A DNA stretch of 64,000 nucleotides from Xylanibacter ruminicola (lineage in GTDB: Bacteria; Bacteroidota; Bacteroidia; Bacteroidales; Bacteroidaceae): assembly GCA_015060625.1 (NCBI GenBank), contig SUYC01000007.1, forward strand, positions 1 to 64,000, written 5' to 3'. Both the position numbers and the translations under genes were made by a program. The notes under the pieces were generated by a model, which did no database searches, had not been told where the DNA came from, and saw nothing but the letters and a program-made list of their open reading frames with translations. Every line of letters begins with the position of its first letter. Position 1 is the stretch's first letter. Below, piece after piece: positions 17,501-24,813 of this stretch.

Positions 17501-18626
17501 ACTTGGCTCAGACAACGGGCAGGTGGTGCTCACTGTTGAGGATTCGGGGCCTGGCATCGATGACTACCGCATGCAACAGCTGTTTAAACCCTTTATGCAT
17601 GGTTATGCTTCGCAAGGTGGCATGGGTATAGGTCTTTATACGGCCTATATGATGGCACAAACACATAAAGGCACACTCACTTATAAGCCATCAACCGCAT
17701 TAGGTGGCGCCAAGTTCACATTGACGCTGCCAACTAACGAGGCGGTTTATGATGCTTCCGACTATAAGCAGGCTGTGGTGGTTGAGGATAAGTCAAAAGC
17801 CGACAACCAGGCCGAGGAAGTAATCAAGGAGATGCTGCCGAAGGCCTTGAACGATAAGACTATCGCTATCATCGAGGACGATCTCGACATGCTCGAGCAG
17901 ATAAAGGCCGAGGTGGGCGTTTATTTTAATGTGGTGGGATATACCAATGGCAAGAGCGGACTTGAAGGGTTGCAGAACGAGGCGCCGTCGCTATTGATTT
18001 GCGATGTAATGCTGCCAGATACCAATGGCTACGATATCGTTAAACAGATGAAAGCCGACGACAGCTTGAAACAGATACCTGTTATCATGCTCACTGCGCT
18101 TGATGACGAGAAGCATCAGATAAAAGGCTACGAGGTCGGGGCCGACGACTACATGGTGAAACCATGTAATTATCGCATCTTGATGGCTCGTGCCATACAG
18201 CTTATCAAGTGGAAAGAGGAGCGACTGCATCAGGAGGCTGCAACCGATAAGGCAGAAAGCAATGAGGAGACTGCTTCGGCATCGCCTATCCTTACATCGC
18301 AGGCCGACAAGCGATTTATCGACAAGGTGCAAGCCATTGTGGCACAGAATATCGCTAACTCGGAATTCAGTGTCGATATGATGGCCGAACAGATGCATAT
18401 GGGCCGTACCAAACTGTATGGTAAGGTGAAAGAACTAACAGGCATGTCGCCCAACAAGCTGATGGTTGCCGAACGTATGCGGATAGCCGCCGACATGCTG
18501 GAAGAGGGTGAACTGAATATCTCGGAGATTGCCTATAAGGTGGGATTCCCTGAGGCATCTTACTTTAATAAGTGTTTTAAACAGTATTATGGCATGGCTC
18601 CAAGCAAGTATAGAAAGGAAAATTGA
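14523..18626 (+). CDS. Hybrid two-component system (HTCS) regulator of the pectin locus
   Basis: A 1367-residue one-protein two-component system. Order: N-terminal signal anchor; periplasmic two-component-propeller repeats (GYLWFGTSNGLCRYDGYSF, NMWILTDNGLL, NIWIGQEDAGIACI, YVWIGGQGTGIV); Y_Y_Y domain near 720-800; membrane segment near 815; HisKA box FFTQVAHEFRTP (His near 865); HATPase (NLMSNAVKY, DSGPGID, MGIGLY); receiver with phospho-acceptor Asp in ICDVMLPD (near 1160) and conserved Lys in VKPCNY; and AraC-type HTH at the C-terminus (ISEIAYKVGFPEASYFNKCFKQYYG). All catalytic residues are present. The periplasmic sensor binds a glycan fragment and the HTH activates the PUL promoters. ATG 14523 is chosen because the -7 box precedes it; ATG 14541 is the alternative. 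Confidence 0.95.
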   Translation: MTNKLKMSIALLLFTMLLSKSYGEKRLTSRVVTTINGLPTNRVNDMVQDRDGYLWFGTSNGLCRYDGYSFLVFPTMGAGAGQTNANVGTIHIDEKNQLMWLRSATFNYACYDLRRKKFVDYTGECDPQKTFERFYPEKNGIWMYEAKVGIRHVTYRDGKFSCHDYTQEDGSLPPSRIKRLRPDKGGNMWILTDNGLLRADKQGRLKVLVDHGDFMMQNTWKDRVLVLTRDGWLLVFDLNGKRLHKLRMPQGLRDMGAVNGNIVWQDKWLIMTRTSVIAFDCRKLTFSIPDAYQMEYAIALDEHEGNFWVADKHGTLTLFPAVGPVKRFPLLHESGFDVKRKRNFSTIMGPGGKFYIATYGNGLFVYNPKDGSTTHYSASDKDPIIGTDYLTNIHTDNSGNIWIGQEDAGIACITESQLPETTHLLPDPMHPGGKSNYITRMIPQPGGGVLVETQSQDIYQYHPFTNTIQKTGRTVADNAVVDSIVDKRGRVWMAVWEKGLVMTGKARNGKLQSVSFLMHSTSESRITDLALDKNGILWAATYNGVYIIDTNAHEIDESRFGHMGVNEGLSSNSINCVLPSSDGYVWIGGQGTGIVKTTYDSSGKYTIETISNKQGLNSNNIQSLVEDHRGYIWAATDDGLSMLNPKTRQILRYKVGSTLLRSLYSEHCALSIHQGGTLLFGTHDGISIIKTGNMLFEHDKVRQATITDIDVNGKSIFNDEQYEDMCLLDNKITLAHNENSLMIHFSCFDYAHSERTMYQFYLEGIEKGWREPTTQHNVDYGNLPPGTYVFHLRTGENGEEKALRIVIRQPWYNTWWAWMTYLIIIGTGVAIFYRQKREQFKMRQQITIEKEVAEFRTKFFTQVAHEFRTPIAIISGAVDKLEDLGGGQRKPLQTAKRGVKRLSKLVNQLMEFRKINTGNLRLSVEPGELVGFVRDIYQDFWNAAQQKELQMTFVSSEKRCEMIFDRHLIDTIAYNLMSNAVKYTPQGGSVRVRLGSDNGQVVLTVEDSGPGIDDYRMQQLFKPFMHGYASQGGMGIGLYTAYMMAQTHKGTLTYKPSTALGGAKFTLTLPTNEAVYDASDYKQAVVVEDKSKADNQAEEVIKEMLPKALNDKTIAIIEDDLDMLEQIKAEVGVYFNVVGYTNGKSGLEGLQNEAPSLLICDVMLPDTNGYDIVKQMKADDSLKQIPVIMLTALDDEKHQIKGYEVGADDYMVKPCNYRILMARAIQLIKWKEERLHQEAATDKAESNEETASASPILTSQADKRFIDKVQAIVAQNIANSEFSVDMMAEQMHMGRTKLYGKVKELTGMSPNKLMVAERMRIAADMLEEGELNISEIAYKVGFPEASYFNKCFKQYYGMAPSKYRKEN

Positions 18627-18654
18627 TGAGCTTATGCCCATCAATTTTCTTTTT
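18618..18654. terminator. Bidirectional terminator overlapping two convergent gene ends
   Basis: Perfect 11-bp inverted repeat GAAAATTGATG (18618-18628) / CATCAATTTTC (18639-18649) followed by TTTTT. The arms include the HTCS stop codon and the last codon and stop of the GH2 gene. Confidence 0.8.
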
Positions 18655-21600
18655 CCAGGAATTCTATCTCTACTATCCGTAGCTCGTTTTTCGTTTCTCC
18701 ACCGTTCTTGGCTTTAAACAGGTCGAGTTCGCCGGCTGTTGGTTCGGCCACCTCAACAATACCGCCAAAGGCATCCTTGTCTTTGCCCGCACCTTTCAAA
18801 CGGATGGTTATCTTGTTGGTCTTCACCGCCTTGGTAGGCTTGAGATGGATGTAGCCGAGGCTGCGCTGTGTTTCGCCACTCCAGATGAGCTGCTTGCCAG
18901 CATAAATCTCAATCGGATAGCTGCGCAGGCGCCAACCAGTAAGCTTCAAACAGATGTCATCAATCACACTCTTCTTGGCAAGGCGATAGGTAATCCAAGC
19001 CGTAGAAAGGCGGCCATCATTCTTCCATTCCGACAGCTCGTTGTCATCGTAACTGTTGGTAGCCTGTTGGCTGTTACAGCCTGCCTTGGCCGAAAGGATT
19101 GTAATGCCGTGTGCCTGGTTGGAGTAGGATGGCGTGAGTGGTGTTTCGCCGCGATCCAATCGGCCTCTCAGGGTCAGCTGTGGCAGATATTTCTCGGCGT
19201 CTATCTTCTCTGTATTAATCTCGATGTAGGCTGGTTGCAGGCCATCTGCGCAGGCCGAGAGGTTTATTTTTCCGGCATTGGTGGTAGAACGTACCAATAC
19301 GCGATTTACTCCACATTCCACAGGCAGGTTCATCGCACCTACATAATTGTCGGAAACATTCTTGGTAGCGGCTGCATCCAACAGTTCGGCTGAGCGATTG
19401 CTATCGGGGCGCTGCATGGCTTGGTTGTTGCGCGTGGCAATACCGCCTATCCAGCGGCCCTCGCCCCACATGTCAAAATGTATCAGATGGTTAGCCAATG
19501 GGCAGCGGCGCCCTTCCTTATCCACTACTTCTACCTCGAAGAGCGCCATGTCGGCACCATCGGCTTTCATGCCTTCGGGGTTTTGGATGGCAGTAAGTTT
19601 CAGCTGGTAGGGCTCGCCTGCGGTTTCTAACTGATAGCGGCTACCATCGGCTGCTACTGCCTCTAACTTACCCGGCTCGAAGGTGACGTTCTCGAACGTA
19701 TAAAGGTAGCGATAGCTCTGCTTGCCGTGTCCTAGCGACTGCCCATTGAGGAAGAGTTCCACATCATCGGCAGTCGAAACCACATACACATTCTTAGTGG
19801 TGTTTGGAGGATAGTTCCAATGACCAATAATGTAGGTTTGCTGGTGCTCAGGCTCCACCCATCCGTTCCACATCACCTGGTGTACATAGAAGGCGTCTTT
19901 AGGAATACGCATGGCATCGGTAACACCACTGGTGCGATAGTTCGACTCGCCGCGATGGTGAGTGTTGGTGTCGGAGAAAACAATCTTCACACCGCCACTG
20001 CTCACGCGGGTGCCTGTGCCTGGGCGCTCCATGTAATAGTCGTACCAACGGCGAACCATCTCGATGGCAAACTGGTCCATGTTGTGGTTGTAGTCAAGGG
20101 CAGGCGCACCACGATACAGCGGTCCATCGCCCTCTTGGTGGTAGGGGTAGCTCTGAGCGTCCCAATACTTGCGCAAACCCTCGTCGCGACAGTATTCCAT
20201 CGCCCACATCGGGTGCTTCTTGCTCTTGTTGATATACAGCATCTCGCCACCGTATTCTGCTTCGTCGATGTCTAACATCTCGCGACTGCCGATGGCACGT
20301 CCACCGTTGGGGTCGTAGGCATCGCGAAGCTTCTTCATCTCTAGCATGTGTTCGCGCGAGATACTCTCGTTGCCGCACTCGTAGAACAGAATGGAGGGGT
20401 TGTTGCGGTTATAGATGATGGCATCGCGCATCAGGGCTGTGCGCTGCTGCCAGCGGGGGCCTTCAACATCTTTTTCGGCATCGCCGGCTGGCATGGCTTG
20501 GATAAGACCCACACGGTCGCACGACTCGATGTCCTGTTTCCAAGGTGTTACGTGCATCCAGCGCACCAGATTTCCGTTAGATTTCACCATCAAATCGTTC
20601 GAATAGTCGCTCAGCCAGGCGGGAACCGATAGCCCTGTGCCTGGCCACTCGTTCGAGGTGCGCTGCGCATAGCCGTGCATCATCAGCACACGATCGTTAA
20701 GCCATATCTTTCCTTCCGAAAACTTGGTTTTGCGGAACCCTGTACGCGTTGTAACCTGGTCAATCTCCGAACCGTCGTCGGCTTTCAACAGGGTTTTAAC
20801 GGTGTACAGATAGCCGTAGCCCCACGACCAGAAATGCAGTCCGCTAACGGGGTGCTGAATTTTTACGGTGCGTGTTTCGCCAGGCTGCATGGTGATGCGC
20901 TCGCTATTAAAGCTGGCCACCTGTTTTCCGTCCATATCAAGCAACTTGGCATAGAAGGTAAACGTGCGGGCCTTGGTGTCGTCGTTGCGAATCTGAGATT
21001 CGGCATGAATGGTAGCCTGGTGCTGGTGAATGTTGAAATCGGTAGCATAGATGTAGGTACCAGTGGTGCCGAGATGGCTATACAGGGGCAGGGTTTGGTA
21101 CAGCTGATTGGTAACATGCAGGAACACGTTCTTGGGTATGCCGCCATAGTTGGCGTTAAAGTTGCGGTCGTTCCACTGATATCTACTATTGTACTCGCGT
21201 GAACGGTAGGTCCAGCTGTTGTCGCAACGCACAGCAATGGTGTTAAGGCCTTCCTTGATGTAGGGGGTGAGGTCGAAACCGCAGGCCATCACACCATTCT
21301 CGCTAAAGCCGAGGTGATGACCGTTCAGATAAAAGTCGGCACCTTGGCGCACGCCTTCGAACTCGATAAACACTTTCTTGTTGGCAATCGCTTCCAAATT
21401 AAACGTCTTGCGATACCAGGCAATGGTGTCGGTTAGGTCAACAATGTCTTTCTTAAAGGCTTCGTGCCCATTAAAAGCATAAGGCAGAGTAACCCGCGTC
21501 CAGCGTGTATCGTCGAAATCAGACTTTGAAGCCTCTTTCGTATCGCCAATGGACAAGCGCCAACCGCCATTGAAATTCTGTTTCACGCGCTCGGTTGCCT

Positions 21601-21655
21601 GGCCACTCATGAAACCTGAAAGCAACAGGGCGAAAAGGGTAGTTCGTAGTTTCAT
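18641..21655 (-). CDS. Glycoside hydrolase family 2 enzyme (beta-galactosidase/glucuronidase type)
   Basis: A 1004-residue secreted GH2. Signal peptide MKLRTTLFALLLSGFMSGQA; sugar-binding jelly roll (about 25-200, with FIEFEGVRQGADFYLNGHHLG); immunoglobulin-like domain; TIM barrel with the acid/base Glu in FYECGNES and the putative nucleophile Glu in WAMEYCRDEG; then DUF4982-like and further beta domains to the C-terminus. GH2 enzymes remove beta-linked Gal, GlcA or Man residues. In this setting a beta-galactosidase or beta-glucuronidase acting on pectin side chains is plausible, but specificity cannot be read. The frame extends to 21730; the signal peptide places the start at 21655. Last gene of the GH115/lyase/GH2 operon. 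Confidence 0.9.
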   Translation of the reverse strand: MKLRTTLFALLLSGFMSGQATERVKQNFNGGWRLSIGDTKEASKSDFDDTRWTRVTLPYAFNGHEAFKKDIVDLTDTIAWYRKTFNLEAIANKKVFIEFEGVRQGADFYLNGHHLGFSENGVMACGFDLTPYIKEGLNTIAVRCDNSWTYRSREYNSRYQWNDRNFNANYGGIPKNVFLHVTNQLYQTLPLYSHLGTTGTYIYATDFNIHQHQATIHAESQIRNDDTKARTFTFYAKLLDMDGKQVASFNSERITMQPGETRTVKIQHPVSGLHFWSWGYGYLYTVKTLLKADDGSEIDQVTTRTGFRKTKFSEGKIWLNDRVLMMHGYAQRTSNEWPGTGLSVPAWLSDYSNDLMVKSNGNLVRWMHVTPWKQDIESCDRVGLIQAMPAGDAEKDVEGPRWQQRTALMRDAIIYNRNNPSILFYECGNESISREHMLEMKKLRDAYDPNGGRAIGSREMLDIDEAEYGGEMLYINKSKKHPMWAMEYCRDEGLRKYWDAQSYPYHQEGDGPLYRGAPALDYNHNMDQFAIEMVRRWYDYYMERPGTGTRVSSGGVKIVFSDTNTHHRGESNYRTSGVTDAMRIPKDAFYVHQVMWNGWVEPEHQQTYIIGHWNYPPNTTKNVYVVSTADDVELFLNGQSLGHGKQSYRYLYTFENVTFEPGKLEAVAADGSRYQLETAGEPYQLKLTAIQNPEGMKADGADMALFEVEVVDKEGRRCPLANHLIHFDMWGEGRWIGGIATRNNQAMQRPDSNRSAELLDAAATKNVSDNYVGAMNLPVECGVNRVLVRSTTNAGKINLSACADGLQPAYIEINTEKIDAEKYLPQLTLRGRLDRGETPLTPSYSNQAHGITILSAKAGCNSQQATNSYDDNELSEWKNDGRLSTAWITYRLAKKSVIDDICLKLTGWRLRSYPIEIYAGKQLIWSGETQRSLGYIHLKPTKAVKTNKITIRLKGAGKDKDAFGGIVEVAEPTAGELDLFKAKNGGETKNELRIVEIEFLEKEN

Positions 21656-21684
21656 TTTTTCTTTTGTTGAGTTATTATATTTGC

Positions 21685-24600
21685 TTATTTTGGTAAAACT
21701 TCCTGCATGTAGATGGCATCGAGACTCCAAAGGGCTGCGTCGTTGGTGTTCGATGTGCTATCGCCGTGCTTCCACAAGGCGTCCCATACTGATGCCGTAC
21801 GTTCAGGGTCACGATCTTGCCAGGCGGCGTAAGCCTCCAGGCGGCGCACGGGAAAATCGCTATGACGGATGTCGTGAGCCATCTGTTTATAACGTCGGGC
21901 AAAATCCTTCCATGTGTGGCCGAATTCCTGAACTCCCGTGAGTGGTAATAATTCGTTCATCACCTCGAATCCGCCCATGATGGTCATCAGATGGTTCGTG
22001 CTACGTACATCCGGGTCGCCATCGTAGGTGATTCTACCTGTGGCAGGGTCATAGCCCTTGGCCAGATTGCCAGTGAAAATACCATCTGGCAGCAGGGCTA
22101 TACTGCGCAAACCGGTCATAATTTTATTGCGGTATCTGATGTCGCCAAAGCGTTCCCATTCGGTCATCCAATTGCCTGCGTATGCCAGCCAGTCGGGACC
22201 GATACGCAGGCGGGCTGGGGCATGGCATGGATACTGGCTGCGAGGCTCGGCAAGCCGCATCGGGTCCAGATGGTATAGTAAGGTGTCAGCATCTTTCTGT
22301 TCGTGCATCAGGTCGCCTGTACGTTCATCCGTGGTTAGATAATAATAGAATCGATTAAACGCTGCCTGACTGATACGGGCCTCTTTGGCACCACAGCCCC
22401 AGTGGCTGACATTATGACGACTGCCAAGGGGGGCAAACGGGCCGATGTGGTAGGTATCAACCTCGCTGCAATGGCGAGTCATCGCCTCGGCCATGCGCCA
22501 GATGTCATATCTACCAGTGCGTAGGAAGTTATACCACAACCACATGGGGGTGGCCAACTCGGTGTTATCCCAGGCAAAACCGCCTACATCGTAACGCCAT
22601 TCCTGGCGCTCTTCGTCGTAGGTATGCATCACGTCGCCATAGTTCCAGAATCCGTACCACTTGTATTGCTCGATGTAACCCTGATAAGCCTTGATGTATT
22701 GCGCCAGTCGTTGCTCAACCTGATCGCTCGCATCTCGCGGCAGCGACCAGATGCCGAAGGCGCGCTTCTCGTGCAAGTACTCTGGAGTGGGCAGCAAACG
22801 ATAGTCGGCTGCCAGATCGTGGGCTGATTGGAGGAGTGCCTCCTGGCCTGGATAACTGTCGTAGGCCATCAGTGTTAACGTACTTGTGCGGGCTATGCCG
22901 TAGGGGGTGCTCATACCTGCTTGCACATCTTCGTAACTGGCTAGCAGGTTATGGGCTATCGTATCGTAGTGGCACAGATTCATAGCTTCGGCCTCGGGGC
23001 TCCAAAGCCACATCGTGAGTTCGGCCTCGCTGCTGCGCGCCTTCTTAATCTCGATGGTTGAGGGGTACGACTGCCAGAAGTCCTTCAGGTGCACACCAAG
23101 TCCACCGCTCACATCGCCAACAAAAGTGTAGCCCGTTGCACGATGACCCGTCAGTGTGCCTATCCAAGGACTCTCTGAGGTGGCACGTTTACGAATCGAC
23201 CAGGCATTATCGGTGAGCTGCGACAGGCGATAGCCATCCCACTTGGCCCAATGCTGGAGTAGGGAAGCGTTGTTGGCATCGAATGCCTCGACATCAGGAA
23301 TGCGCTTACCGGCCATCTGCTCTGCTTGCAGGTTTCTTGCTCTGTCGCGGTTGATGATGAGCCTTCTACGACCGTCAAGCGGCTGTACAGGTTCGCTCCA
23401 GATGCCGTTTTCGGTAGCAAACGCAACATGGCGGTTGTAGGCTGCCTCGCGCATGGGGATATCAAACTGTAAACCGATAGACCGAATCATGTCTTTTTCG
23501 GCCTCGCCATCGTAGATAAATGTGTGCACCATGCGAATTTGTTCGCTGCCGTTATAAAAATACAGGCGGAGCGTGAAGGGCAGCCACGAGCGATTGCTGG
23601 GCGAAGCGTGCTGGCCGTCTAATCTGATGACAGTACAAACAGTACCTTGACGTTCAACTGCCACCTTTGTTAATCGTGAGTAGAAATGGGCTTGATTGGT
23701 GGTGGCTATCAGTTGGGCTGCTCCACCAATCTTCTTGCCATGAAAACACAGGCTATCGATAAGATGGCTGCCAGATTTAGGGATATAAACCATCAATCTG
23801 CCTGTATTTACTACGATATGCTGGTTATCTTCTGCTGCAATCATTGACTTGCCACTTTGGCGTGTTTTGGGGGCAGATGTAATCGTAGGGTTATTGCCCT
23901 GACCGATAACAGCCGAGATGCCTGCCCATTTAACCGAACCATCAGGCCAACGGGCATTTACCCATGCGTCGATGGGGGTGTTATCTGATAATGCTAATGT
24001 GGCAACATCTTTCAATTCGCCTTGTGCAAACGGTACACCAAAACTTACGGGTACTGCAGTTGTTGGCTGATTGCCGAGCCAATGCAAAGGTACGCCCGTG
24101 GTGGCGTGCGAATATGAGAGGGTGGGGTACGACTTGAAATGAGTGATTCTTGTTCTCGAAAGCGTGGTGCGGAACCCGAACCAGCCAGCTTTTAACGGCT
24201 GTGGGTCGAGATAATCTACGATACATTCGCCATCGATATAAAAACGGGTATGACCCGTAAGGGCACTTTCAATCTTGATGTGATACCAGTGATTAGGCTT
24301 CAGCAGATGCTGCTGGTCGGTATATTCCTTTAAAATGGGTGGTCGCTGGGTGGCATCGTCGATACCAGCCTCATTGCCATTGTATCGGCGGAATCGGGTT
24401 GTGGTGTTATGGTTGCCGCCATAGCCTAAGTAGTACATCTGTAGCGAATAGCAGCGTGTAAAAATGCCGCTGCGCCATGTGGCTCTTGTCCAGAGGTTCT
24501 TGGCATGAGGGTCGGAAGCCAGCCAAAAGCTGTTCAAATCGCTGAGGCGGTCGCCAGCTTTTCCTTCGTCCATCACGCAGGCATCGTATTCTACAGTTGT

Positions 24601-24807
24601 GCCCATGTGCATCTTCTCTTTTCGCCATAAGGTAAGTCCCTTCGGAGCAATCATTTCGCAGGTGTCACCCTTGAAATGAATCTGGCAGTCGGCGGCCTCT
24701 GACTCCACCTTCCAGTATTTGGCAAATTGCTGCTTGTTGAGGCCCGACTGTGCGTGGGCTGTCAACCCTGTTATCATGAATACGAGTATCGATAACTTCT
24801 TTTTCAT
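21685..24807 (-). CDS. DUF6250 + PcRGLX/YetA-like exo-rhamnogalacturonan lyase
   Basis: A 1040-residue secreted protein (signal to THAQ, about 20). Residues about 25-225 match the jelly-roll DUF6250 type (FWLASDPHAKNLWTRATWRSG, YYLGYGGNHNTTTRFRRYNG, HWYHIKIESALTGHTRFYIDGE). From about 240 the sequence is that of the PcRGLX/YetA group: a RIFT-like N-domain (VPVSFGVPFAQGELKD, WPDGSVKWAG) followed by an alpha/alpha toroid (about 480-1000). PcRGLX of Penicillium is an exo-acting rhamnogalacturonan lyase, so the predicted reaction is beta-elimination of disaccharides from the RG-I backbone. It sits 6 nt after GH115 and 29 nt before GH2. Activity inferred from family; architecture seen. Confidence 0.82.
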   Translation of the reverse strand: MKKKLSILVFMITGLTAHAQSGLNKQQFAKYWKVESEAADCQIHFKGDTCEMIAPKGLTLWRKEKMHMGTTVEYDACVMDEGKAGDRLSDLNSFWLASDPHAKNLWTRATWRSGIFTRCYSLQMYYLGYGGNHNTTTRFRRYNGNEAGIDDATQRPPILKEYTDQQHLLKPNHWYHIKIESALTGHTRFYIDGECIVDYLDPQPLKAGWFGFRTTLSRTRITHFKSYPTLSYSHATTGVPLHWLGNQPTTAVPVSFGVPFAQGELKDVATLALSDNTPIDAWVNARWPDGSVKWAGISAVIGQGNNPTITSAPKTRQSGKSMIAAEDNQHIVVNTGRLMVYIPKSGSHLIDSLCFHGKKIGGAAQLIATTNQAHFYSRLTKVAVERQGTVCTVIRLDGQHASPSNRSWLPFTLRLYFYNGSEQIRMVHTFIYDGEAEKDMIRSIGLQFDIPMREAAYNRHVAFATENGIWSEPVQPLDGRRRLIINRDRARNLQAEQMAGKRIPDVEAFDANNASLLQHWAKWDGYRLSQLTDNAWSIRKRATSESPWIGTLTGHRATGYTFVGDVSGGLGVHLKDFWQSYPSTIEIKKARSSEAELTMWLWSPEAEAMNLCHYDTIAHNLLASYEDVQAGMSTPYGIARTSTLTLMAYDSYPGQEALLQSAHDLAADYRLLPTPEYLHEKRAFGIWSLPRDASDQVEQRLAQYIKAYQGYIEQYKWYGFWNYGDVMHTYDEERQEWRYDVGGFAWDNTELATPMWLWYNFLRTGRYDIWRMAEAMTRHCSEVDTYHIGPFAPLGSRHNVSHWGCGAKEARISQAAFNRFYYYLTTDERTGDLMHEQKDADTLLYHLDPMRLAEPRSQYPCHAPARLRIGPDWLAYAGNWMTEWERFGDIRYRNKIMTGLRSIALLPDGIFTGNLAKGYDPATGRITYDGDPDVRSTNHLMTIMGGFEVMNELLPLTGVQEFGHTWKDFARRYKQMAHDIRHSDFPVRRLEAYAAWQDRDPERTASVWDALWKHGDSTSNTNDAALWSLDAIYMQEVLPK

Positions 24808-24813
24808 CGTGAG

